Of a stretch of 64,000 bases of DNA, positions 26,550-34,472 are shown piece by piece. Location of the stretch: NCBI GenBank assembly GCA_024697405.1, contig JAILFU010000171.1, positions 1 through 64,000 on the forward strand. Direction: 5' to 3'. A program made the position numbers and the translations under genes. Under the pieces are notes generated by a model. It was not told where the DNA came from, did no database searches, and saw only the letters and a program-made list of their open reading frames with translations. The DNA is from Prevotella sp. (GTDB lineage: Bacteria; Bacteroidota; Bacteroidia; Bacteroidales; Bacteroidaceae). How positions within the stretch are numbered: position 1 is the first letter of the stretch; each line of letters begins with the position of its first letter.

Positions 26550-26581
26550 ATCCTCTCCCGTCGTTGGTGGCGGGAGAGGAT
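26550..26581. terminator. Bidirectional terminator between the Rid-like gene and the EF-G paralog
   Basis: Perfect 11-bp stem ATCCTCTCCCG (26550-26560) and its complement (26571-26581) around a ten-base loop, in the gap between converging genes. On the minus strand it is followed by a T-run, so it mainly ends the EF-G paralog transcript. Confidence 0.85.
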
Positions 26582-26608
26582 ATTGTTTGATGGACGTAGG
26601 GTGGGGGA

Positions 26609-28771
26609 TTAGTCCTCATCCTTCATCTCTTCCTCATGCTGCTTGATGAGAGCCTGCTGGATGTCGTTCGGCACAAGCTCGTAGCTGGAGAACTTGGTCT
26701 GGAACGATGCACGTCCGCCTGTGATTGACGAGAGGGCAATGGAGTAGCTGGCCAACTCCTTGAGAGGAATCTTGGCCGAGAGCTTCTGGTAGCCTGCCTC
26801 GCTGTCCATACCCATGATGATGGCACGGCGGCCCTGCAGGTCACTCATCACGTCGCCCATATAGTCGCCGGGCACGAGCACCTCGAGGTCGTAGATAGGC
26901 TCCAGCACCTTCGGTCCGGCCTCCTTGAATGCCAAGGAGAAGGCGTTACGTCCTGCGAGCATGAACGATAGTTCGTTGGAGTCGACGGGGTGCATCTTTC
27001 CGTCGTAGACGATGACACGCACGTCGCGGGCATAGCTGCCGGTGAGCGGGCCCTGCTCCATGCGCTGCATGATACCCTTCAGGATGGCGGGCATGAAGCG
27101 CAGGTCGATGGCACCACCGACGACGCTGTTGATGAAGACGAGCTTGCCGCCCCATTCGAGGTCGATTTCCTCCTTGCCCTTGATGTTCATCTTGAACTCC
27201 TGGTTGTTGATGGTGAAGCTCACGGGATCCTCCATGCCCTCTGTGTAAGGCTCGATGATGAGGTGCACCTCGCCGAACTGTCCGCTGCCGCCCGACTGCT
27301 TCTTGTGGCGATAGTCGGCACGTGCCATCTTCGAGATGGTCTCACGGTAAGGAATCTTCGGCTCCTGGTATTCTATCTGAATCTTCTCGTTGTTCTCCAT
27401 ACGCCATTTCAGCGTACGCAGGTGGAACTCACCCTGTCCGTGAACGATGATCTGGCGCAGCTCTTTCGACTGCTCCACCACCCACGTGGGATCTTCCTGG
27501 CGCATCTTGTTCAGAGCAGCCATCATCTTCTCCGTCTCACTCTCGTTGATGGCCTTGATGGCACGCGAGAACTTCGAGTTGGGATACTTGATGAAGTCGA
27601 AGCGCCAGTCGGCGTTGTCCTTGCCGTTGAGGGTGTTGCCCGTCTTCACGTCCTTCAGCTTCACGGTGCAGCCGATGTCGCCTGCGTTGAGCTGGTCTAC
27701 CTGTACGCGGTTTGTTCCGGCGCAGGCATAGAGTGTGCCGATGCGCTCCTTTGAGCCGCGGTCAGCGTTGGTCAGGTCGTCGCCGCTCTTGACGGTTCCA
27801 CTCATCACCTTGAAGTAGCTGACCTCACCGATGTGGGGCTCGATGCCGGTCTTGAAGAAGAAGAGCGACTCGGGGCCGTTGCTGTCGGGAGCAACCTCTG
27901 CTCCAGCGGCGTTCTTCACCTTTGGCATCTCGCTAACGAAGGGAACGACGTTTCCGAGGAATTCCATCAGGCGGCGTACGCCCATGTCCTTGCCTGCACA
28001 GACACAGAAAATGGGGAAGATGCTGCGGGTGATGAGACCTTTGCGGATGCCCTCGCGGATCTCGTCGGTGCTCAGCTCCATCGTGTCGAAGAATTTCTCC
28101 ATCAGGGCATCATCGCCGGCGGCAGCTGCCTCTACGAGTGCATCGTGCATCTCCTGAGCCTTGTCGGCCTGGTCGGCAGGAATGTCCTCGATGGTGGGTG
28201 CGCCGCCCTCAGCCTTCCATGTGAGCTTCTTCATGAGCAGCACGTCGATGATGCTGTTGAAATCGGGACCTGTGGCTATGGGATACTGCACGGGGACGCA
28301 GTTCTTGCCGTAGGTCTCCTGCATCTGGTGCAGGATCTGGTCGAAGTCGCAATGCTCGCGGTCGAGCTGGTTCACCAGGAAGATGACGGGTTTCTGCAGC
28401 TTGTCGGTATTGCGGAATGCGTTCATCGTTCCCACCTCGGGACCATACTGACCGTTGACGAGAATAAGTGCCTGGTCGGTGACATTCAGGGCGGTGATAG
28501 CTCCACCTACGAAGTCATCGCTTCCTGGACAGTCGATGATGTTCAGTTTCTTGCCGTTCCACTCAGTATGGAACACTGTCGAAAAGACGCTGTAGCCATA
28601 CTCCTGCTCCACGGGGAAGTAGTCACTCATGGTGTTCTTACCCTCTACGGTGCCGCGACGTTTGATGATGCCGGCCTCGTAGACCATAGCCTCGGCAAGA
28701 GTGGTCTTGCCGCTACCCGCACTGCCAATAAGTGCAATGTTCTTGATCTCGTTTGTCTGATAAATCTTCAT
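26609..28771 (-). CDS. Elongation factor G paralog (EF-G2-like), GTPase motifs degenerate
   Basis: 720 residues with the EF-G order: G domain (1-275), beta-barrel domain II, domains III, IV and V. The P-loop G-S-A-G-S-G-K-T (16-23) replaces G-H-I-D-A-G-K-T. The motif D-T-P-G-H-V-D-F is read D-C-P-G-S-D-D-F (80-87), so the catalytic His is Ser84, and the guanine motif N-K-M-D is N-Q-L-D (134-137). This fits the Bacteroides EF-G2 group, reported to promote translocation without GTP hydrolysis and to matter under carbon limitation. The canonical fusA is not in this window. A stem-loop terminator follows. Confidence 0.9.
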   Translation of the reverse strand: MKIYQTNEIKNIALIGSAGSGKTTLAEAMVYEAGIIKRRGTVEGKNTMSDYFPVEQEYGYSVFSTVFHTEWNGKKLNIIDCPGSDDFVGGAITALNVTDQALILVNGQYGPEVGTMNAFRNTDKLQKPVIFLVNQLDREHCDFDQILHQMQETYGKNCVPVQYPIATGPDFNSIIDVLLMKKLTWKAEGGAPTIEDIPADQADKAQEMHDALVEAAAAGDDALMEKFFDTMELSTDEIREGIRKGLITRSIFPIFCVCAGKDMGVRRLMEFLGNVVPFVSEMPKVKNAAGAEVAPDSNGPESLFFFKTGIEPHIGEVSYFKVMSGTVKSGDDLTNADRGSKERIGTLYACAGTNRVQVDQLNAGDIGCTVKLKDVKTGNTLNGKDNADWRFDFIKYPNSKFSRAIKAINESETEKMMAALNKMRQEDPTWVVEQSKELRQIIVHGQGEFHLRTLKWRMENNEKIQIEYQEPKIPYRETISKMARADYRHKKQSGGSGQFGEVHLIIEPYTEGMEDPVSFTINNQEFKMNIKGKEEIDLEWGGKLVFINSVVGGAIDLRFMPAILKGIMQRMEQGPLTGSYARDVRVIVYDGKMHPVDSNELSFMLAGRNAFSLAFKEAGPKVLEPIYDLEVLVPGDYMGDVMSDLQGRRAIIMGMDSEAGYQKLSAKIPLKELASYSIALSSITGGRASFQTKFSSYELVPNDIQQALIKQHEEEMKDED

Positions 28772-28884
28772 GTTTTTTAGTATAATTAGGTGTTGTTTAA
28801 ATGGTCTTTTTCAAAAAACGGCCCGAAATTAGTCATTTTTTGCCGAAAAACCAAGAAAACCTTTTAAATATTAAGCAAAATTAG

Positions 28885-28892
28885 TACTTTTG
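28885..28892 (+). promoter_or_regulatory. -7 box upstream of hemW
   Basis: TACTTTTG at 28885-28892, nine bases before the hemW ATG at 28902, leaving a very short leader. It rules out the TTG at 28890 as start. Confidence 0.6.
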
Positions 28893-28901
28893 CAGCTGAT
28901 T

Positions 28902-30047
28902 ATGGCAGGATTATACATTCATATACCGTTTTGCAGGAGCAGATGCATCTATTGCGGCTTCTACTCTACGACGTGCCTTTCGAGGCGCCGGGACTATGTA
29001 GATGCGCTCTGTGCAGAGATGCGTCTGCGTGCTGCCGACGCCCTCTTTTCCCGGCAGATTGACACGGTCTATTTGGGTGGGGGGACGCCCAGTCTTCTGA
29101 CGGCTGAGCAGCTTCGCCGCCTCTTCCTATATATATATAATGTGTATGATGTGTCGCCTGAGGCTGAAGTCACTATGGAGTGTAACCCCGATGATATTGA
29201 CGATGGGTTTGTGAAGATGTTGTCGCAGCTGCCTGTCAACAGGGTGAGCATGGGTGCGCAGACCTTCAGCGACGCACGTCTGCGTTTCCTGCACCGCCGT
29301 CACAGGGCCGAGCAAGTGGTTTCAGCTGTCGGACTGCTTCGAGGTGCCGGCATCTCCAACATCAGCATCGACCTGATGTACGGCTTTCCGAATGAGACCA
29401 TTGAGGAATGGCACGCCGACATCGATGCCGCCTTGTCGCTCGGGGTGGAGCATATCTCGGCCTACGCCCTCAGTTATGAACCGGGCACTCCGCTCAGCCG
29501 CATGCTGGAGAAGGGAAGCGTGAGTGAGCTTGACGAGGAAATACAGCGCCAGATGTACTACGACCTGAAAGACCGCCTGGAGTCGGCTGGCTATGAACAC
29601 TATGAGCTGAGTAATTTTGCAAAGATAGAGGAGGGAGAGAAAAAGAACGGAATGGGCTTTCGCTCACGCCATAACAGCAGCTACTGGAACCATACTGCCT
29701 ATCTAGGCATCGGTGCTGGTGCCCACTCCTACGACGGAAAACGACATCGGCAATGGAACGTGTCGGACCTTGATGCCTATATCCGAACCATAGGGAAAGG
29801 CAGCTTACCCGCTGAGGGTGAAGACTTAGACGATGATACATTCTATGACGAACAGGTGATGACCCGTTTGCGCACCAGCGAGGGTTTGCCCTTGGCGCAG
29901 CTTCCGGCTCCCAGGCGAGCCTGGTGTCTCTCTCAGGCAAGCAAGTGGATGAAGTGTGGCTGGCTATGTGAGGAGGACAACCATTTGAGGCTGACGCGAG
30001 AGGGACTTTTTGTCAGCGACGCTGTAATCTCAAGTCTTTTCAGCTAA
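28902..30047 (+). CDS. hemW: HemW-like heme chaperone, radical SAM
   Basis: 381 residues. Radical SAM protein related to oxygen-independent coproporphyrinogen oxidase; HemW proteins bind heme and hand it to apo-proteins. The cluster motif C-R-S-R-C-I-Y-C at 11-18 follows Y-I-H-I-P-F, and Y-L-G-G-G-T-P-S-L is the SAM-binding loop. A C-terminal HemW domain is present. ATG at 28902. Divergent from the EF-G paralog, with a gap of about 130 bases. Confidence 0.9.
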   Translation: MAGLYIHIPFCRSRCIYCGFYSTTCLSRRRDYVDALCAEMRLRAADALFSRQIDTVYLGGGTPSLLTAEQLRRLFLYIYNVYDVSPEAEVTMECNPDDIDDGFVKMLSQLPVNRVSMGAQTFSDARLRFLHRRHRAEQVVSAVGLLRGAGISNISIDLMYGFPNETIEEWHADIDAALSLGVEHISAYALSYEPGTPLSRMLEKGSVSELDEEIQRQMYYDLKDRLESAGYEHYELSNFAKIEEGEKKNGMGFRSRHNSSYWNHTAYLGIGAGAHSYDGKRHRQWNVSDLDAYIRTIGKGSLPAEGEDLDDDTFYDEQVMTRLRTSEGLPLAQLPAPRRAWCLSQASKWMKCGWLCEEDNHLRLTREGLFVSDAVISSLFS

Positions 30048-30157
30048 TATTAGTGCTTTTTTCTTTGTTTTTCGAAAAGAAATGCCATTTATTTTTCTGC
30101 TTTACGAAAATGAAAGTAATGGGAACGTATACGCTAGCGTGTATGAAATAAACTTTG

Positions 30158-30165
30158 TACCTTTG
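30158..30165 (+). promoter_or_regulatory. -7 box of a candidate small RNA
   Basis: TACCTTTG at 30158-30165; no ORF follows before the terminator at 30274-30316, and the next gene has its own -7 box at 30417-30424. Confidence 0.5.
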
Positions 30166-30170
30166 CACCA

Positions 30171-30316
30171 GCAAAAGGAAAATAGAGATTTTCTTCATAA
30201 GTTTATCAAATCACACATTGCAAGGTTATTAGTTAGTAGTTAGTTATCGTTAGTTATGGTAAAACTAATTGTTGGTGGTCTCCCGTATGCGAATATAGGA
30301 GGCCGCCTTTCGTTTT
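30171..30316 (+). ncRNA. Candidate small RNA, about 145 nt
   Basis: A -7 box at 30158-30165 is followed, with no start codon followed by a meaningful frame, by a strong intrinsic terminator ending near 30316. The implied transcript is about 145 nt and contains TTAGTTAGTAGTTAGTTA-like repeats (about 30230-30260). It lies between hemW and the hybrid sensor, both on the plus strand. No known RNA family is recognised. Confidence 0.45.
30274..30316 (+). terminator. Intrinsic terminator of the candidate small RNA
   Basis: Ten-bp stem GGTGGTCTCC (30274-30283) with GGAGGCCGCC (30298-30307), two G-U pairs, a 14-base loop and a T-rich tail ending GTTTTT. Confidence 0.8.
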
Positions 30317-30416
30317 TGAACAGTAGGTTGTCAAAACGGATATTTGCAACACCAGAAAAACACTATGTTACAAAAAATAATTAGGATTTTATGCGGGTTG
30401 AATCATCTTTTTTTTG

Positions 30417-30424
30417 TACCTTTG
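30417..30424 (+). promoter_or_regulatory. -7 box of the hybrid two-component gene
   Basis: TACCTTTG 49 bases before the ATG at 30473, preceded by a T-run. Confidence 0.65.
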
Positions 30425-30472
30425 CATCCAATTAACGAGAAAACTACTACTTTCATATAATTTACCATAACA

Positions 30473-33400
30473 ATGAAACGACGTTTTGTCTTCTTGTCTG
30501 TTGCAATTTCCATGCTGTGCACTATGGCATGGGCACAGACGGGGCACTTCATATCCAGCGACCGTTTTTCCAGCAGTCTGATCTCTGTTTTGTGTCAAGA
30601 CCGCCAAGGGTCGGTGTGGATAGCTACCGATTATGGCTTGAACCGCTACGACGGCTATAGTTTCCAGGTTTTTCTACATGACGATGCCGACAGCACCTCG
30701 CTATGCAACAGCATGGTAGTGAGTTTACTTTGCGACCGTGACGGCTGTCTGTGGGTAGGCACCAGCAGGGGACTGGACCGCTACGATGCAGCCACTAAGT
30801 CTTTTGTGCATTGTGTCTTCCCCGATAGCGTGAAGCCTCATGTAGGTAGTCTGATACAGCTTCGCAATGGTACCATCCTGGCCGGTACCGCTGGCTATGG
30901 TTGCTATTCCATAGGAGCCGACGGCAAATTGACCAAGATGGCCGTTGGAGGAGTGGGCAGCTATCTTGACCAGATTTACGAAGATTCACGCGGCCGGCTG
31001 TGGATGAGTTCTTACGACGGGAAGATTACCATGCAGGAAAACGGCAAGGAGGCGGTATATATGTCCGAGGCCGGCACGCCTCTGGTTTTTGCAGAGTTGG
31101 GCGACGAGCTGCTGATTATCTGCCAGCATGGTATTCTGTCTTTTCGCAATGGACGTCTCTCCAAGGCCGACGTCAACATGCAGGCCGTAACCGGAAAGGA
31201 TATCGTCTTTTCAGGAGCGTGTGTCAATGAGGCTGGTGACATCTATATAGGCTCACGAGGGTGGGGAGTCTTCCAGATTAAGAACGAATCTCCATACAAG
31301 CTCGAACCCTTTGGCATTAATGCTATGGGCATAGATGCCGGCACGGCCAAGGTGGTCAGTCTGCTGTCCGACCGCTGGGGAAACCTGTGGCTAGGCTGTC
31401 ATCGCAAGGGATTGCTCATGGTGCCGCAGAAGCCCTTGCAGTTCAATAGCTGGAGTTTCGAGGCTCAGGGCATACGGCTAGGCAGCACCATCTCCTCGGT
31501 GTGCCTGGGCGACGGCGGCAGGGTCTGGTGCACCGTGCAGGGAGTAGGAGTCTATGGCTTCGACCGCAAGGGGCATGTGGTGGCCCAACCCTCTGCTCCC
31601 GATGCTGTAGAGTTTATCTTCCGCGACAAGCAGCGTCGCTATTGGATTGGTACCGACGACGGTCTCTACAGCTATGACCCGCTGACAGGTCACTACGATT
31701 TGAAGGTGAACTTCGACTGCGACAAGTTCAACGATATGACCAGCGACGAAAGCGGAAACATCTATATTTCTGTCTTTTCACGGGGCTTCTGCGTGTATAA
31801 TCCCCAGACGGGCATATTGGAAAACCACAATATTAATAATGGCGACAGCGTGCACGGTTACCTCTGTAATAACTGGGTGATGGGTATGAGTGTCGACAGT
31901 CAGGGCTTGCTGTGGATGGCCACGTCTTCGGGCGTGTCGTGCTATGACCCCCAGACACAGAGTTTCCTCTCGCAGGGCTGGGAGTCGCTGCTGAGAGGCA
32001 TCATGTGCTACGATGTGTGTGAACTCTCTGACGGCAATATCGCCATCGGTACCGACCGGGGATTGTTTCTCTACGACCGGAGACAGAAGAGCGTGGAGCG
32101 TTTCCCAGCCAGCGAGATATTGGCCAACAAGGTGGTGAACTATATTGTCCAGTCGAACAACGGCGACGTCTGGTGCTCTACTTCCGAGGGCATCTGGCAG
32201 TATTCGAAGCAGAGCGGCACATTCATCGGCCATGTGAATGGTAACGGCTTGACGCAGAAGGAGTACATCTACGGTGTAGGCATGCATGCGGATGACGATT
32301 TCATCTGTTTCGGCCAAAACGACGGCCTCACCACGTTCTACCCGGCCAACATCCAGAAGAGCCGGTCGGCGCTCGACCCGCTGCTGCTCACAGCCATTCG
32401 CGTCGGCGACCAGTATGTCGACAGCCGCACCGTCATCAATGGTGTGCACGTGACCGACAAGTCGGTAGAAGAGACCAGCAGCATTACCGTGAGCTATCTC
32501 GACCACACTATCACGCTGGCATTCTCGCAGTTCAACTTCGACAATCCGCGTGACCTGACCTTCGAATACCGTGTCAACGGAGGGGAGTGGATACGTTGTC
32601 CGGAAGGGAAGAACGACTTCACGCTGGGACACCTTCAGTCAGGAACATACCAAATAGAGGTGCGTGCCCAGCAGGGCGATGAATACACGCCGGTGAAAGT
32701 TGTGACGGTCACAGTCCGTGCCCCTTGGTACCGCTCACCGCTGGCCTACTTTATCTATTTCCTCATCCTGGCCTCGCTGCTGACATATATCTTCTATACC
32801 TACCGCCGACGTGCCAACCGGCAGTTGGACGAAGAGAAGATGAAGTTCCTCATCAATGCCACCCACGATATCCGGTCGCCACTCACCATCATTCTCTCTG
32901 CCTTGAAGAAGCTGGAGAAAAGTGCTGCAGCCGACACTATCGAGCGAAATTCAAAACGCATACTCGACCTGGTGAACCAGATTCTGGACGTGCGCAAGAT
33001 TGACAAGCAGCAGATGCAGCTGCATTGCCAGTCTACCAACATGGTGGACTTCGTGGCAGGCGTGTTTAAGATGTATGAATATACCGCCCAGGAGCGCAAC
33101 ATCGATTTCCATTTCCAGCACGAAGGAATCGACGAGCTGGAGGTCTGGATAGACCGCACCCAGTTCGACAAGGTGGTGAGCAACCTGCTGTCGAATGCCT
33201 TCAAGTACAGCAAAGAGGGCGGCGAAATTATCGTCTCGCTAGAGAAAAGAGAGCAGTCTATGAAACTGCAGGTGACGGATAGTGGCGCCGGGCTTGACGG
33301 GGCTAACGTGAAGCGCATCTTCGACCGCTTCTACCAAGGCAAGAATTCCCGCGACATGAATGTCAACGGCACGGGCATAGGCCTGAACCTCTGCAAGATG

Positions 33401-34324
33401 ATTGTCGACATGCATCACGGCACCATAGAGGCTCAGAACCGTACAGACAAAAATGGCGCGATGTTCATCGTCACCCTGCCTTTGGGCAACGAGCATCTCA
33501 AACCGGAAGAGATAGAGATTACGCCCCCGGCAGTAGAAGCGCCGCAGGCTGCTGCCCTCAAATCGCAGGGCAAAGGCCACCGTGTGCTCCTCGTGGATGA
33601 CGACGAGGAAATAGGACGTTACATCTCCAATGAGTTGGGCCGGTACTATAAGTTCACCATCTGCCATAACGGTAAGGATGGACTGAAAGAGCTGCTGACG
33701 AATGAATACGACTTGGTCGTGTCAGACGTCATGATGCCCGAGATGGACGGCTTCACCATGTTGCGCATGATCAAGACCAACATGAACCTCAGCCATCTGC
33801 CTGTGGTCATGCTCACTTCGAAAGCCGAGGTGGCCAACCGCCTTGAGGGCCTTGAGCGCGGCGCCGATGCCTTCCTCGCCAAGCCTTTCGATATGGAAGA
33901 GCTGCACATGGTCATCAACAACCTCATCCAAAGCCGTCTCCACCTGAAAGGGAAATATAGCGGTGCACAGCAGCAGACCGACAAGCTGGAGCAAATCGAG
34001 GTGAAGGGCAATGACGAGCAGCTCATGGAGCGCATCATGAAGGTGGTGAACAAGAATCTGAGCGACAGCGACTTCAATGTGGAGATGCTTTGCAGCGAGG
34101 TGGGCATCAGCCGCACCCAGCTCCACAGGAAGATGAAGGAGATGACAGGCCTGACCACCAGCGAGTTTATCCGCAACATACGTCTGGAGCAGGCTGCAAG
34201 GCTGCTCAAAGAACAGAAAATCAACATCACCCAGGTGGCCTATACGGTAGGCTTCTCCAACTTGGCACATTTCTCCACCGTGTTCAGAAGATACTTCGGC
34301 GTAGCCCCCTCGGAGTACGTTTAA
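30473..34324 (+). CDS. Hybrid two-component system sensor/regulator (HTCS)
   Basis: 1283 residues. Signal peptide (ends T-M-A-W-A-Q at 22), two seven-bladed propellers of Reg_prop repeats in the periplasm (about 25-640), a Y_Y_Y domain (about 665-745), one membrane helix (about 752-775), HisKA with His798 (N-A-T-H-D-I-R-S-P-L), HATPase (about 890-1010), receiver with Asp1085 (V-V-S-D-V-M-M-P), and an AraC-type helix-turn-helix (about 1175-1283). In Bacteroidota such proteins sense glycan fragments in the periplasm and activate nearby polysaccharide genes. No SusC/D pair is adjacent, but a large secreted protein and a CotH protein lie directly downstream and are the likely targets. Confidence 0.95.
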   Translation: MKRRFVFLSVAISMLCTMAWAQTGHFISSDRFSSSLISVLCQDRQGSVWIATDYGLNRYDGYSFQVFLHDDADSTSLCNSMVVSLLCDRDGCLWVGTSRGLDRYDAATKSFVHCVFPDSVKPHVGSLIQLRNGTILAGTAGYGCYSIGADGKLTKMAVGGVGSYLDQIYEDSRGRLWMSSYDGKITMQENGKEAVYMSEAGTPLVFAELGDELLIICQHGILSFRNGRLSKADVNMQAVTGKDIVFSGACVNEAGDIYIGSRGWGVFQIKNESPYKLEPFGINAMGIDAGTAKVVSLLSDRWGNLWLGCHRKGLLMVPQKPLQFNSWSFEAQGIRLGSTISSVCLGDGGRVWCTVQGVGVYGFDRKGHVVAQPSAPDAVEFIFRDKQRRYWIGTDDGLYSYDPLTGHYDLKVNFDCDKFNDMTSDESGNIYISVFSRGFCVYNPQTGILENHNINNGDSVHGYLCNNWVMGMSVDSQGLLWMATSSGVSCYDPQTQSFLSQGWESLLRGIMCYDVCELSDGNIAIGTDRGLFLYDRRQKSVERFPASEILANKVVNYIVQSNNGDVWCSTSEGIWQYSKQSGTFIGHVNGNGLTQKEYIYGVGMHADDDFICFGQNDGLTTFYPANIQKSRSALDPLLLTAIRVGDQYVDSRTVINGVHVTDKSVEETSSITVSYLDHTITLAFSQFNFDNPRDLTFEYRVNGGEWIRCPEGKNDFTLGHLQSGTYQIEVRAQQGDEYTPVKVVTVTVRAPWYRSPLAYFIYFLILASLLTYIFYTYRRRANRQLDEEKMKFLINATHDIRSPLTIILSALKKLEKSAAADTIERNSKRILDLVNQILDVRKIDKQQMQLHCQSTNMVDFVAGVFKMYEYTAQERNIDFHFQHEGIDELEVWIDRTQFDKVVSNLLSNAFKYSKEGGEIIVSLEKREQSMKLQVTDSGAGLDGANVKRIFDRFYQGKNSRDMNVNGTGIGLNLCKMIVDMHHGTIEAQNRTDKNGAMFIVTLPLGNEHLKPEEIEITPPAVEAPQAAALKSQGKGHRVLLVDDDEEIGRYISNELGRYYKFTICHNGKDGLKELLTNEYDLVVSDVMMPEMDGFTMLRMIKTNMNLSHLPVVMLTSKAEVANRLEGLERGADAFLAKPFDMEELHMVINNLIQSRLHLKGKYSGAQQQTDKLEQIEVKGNDEQLMERIMKVVNKNLSDSDFNVEMLCSEVGISRTQLHRKMKEMTGLTTSEFIRNIRLEQAARLLKEQKINITQVAYTVGFSNLAHFSTVFRRYFGVAPSEYV

Positions 34325-34386
34325 GTTTAAAAAACAGCCGCATTTCCCCGCTATGCACAAATTTGAAACACTATGAAACAAACAAT

Positions 34387-34411
34387 AAAGCCCTTCTCAC
34401 AGGAGGGCTTT
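34387..34411 (+). terminator. Terminator of the HTCS gene, overlapping the next promoter
   Basis: Eight-bp stem AAAGCCCT (34387-34394) with AGGGCTTT (34404-34411). The last T is the first base of the next gene's -7 box (TACCTTTG), so hairpin and promoter share a base. Confidence 0.65.
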
Positions 34412-34418
34412 ACCTTTG
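34411..34418 (+). promoter_or_regulatory. -7 box of the large secreted protein gene
   Basis: TACCTTTG 54 bases before the ATG at 34473; the upstream spacer region is occupied by the terminator hairpin. Confidence 0.65.
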
Positions 34419-34472
34419 CAAGCGAATTCTGAAAACCAATTTTTTTTAACTAAACACTAATTTTTTAACGAC

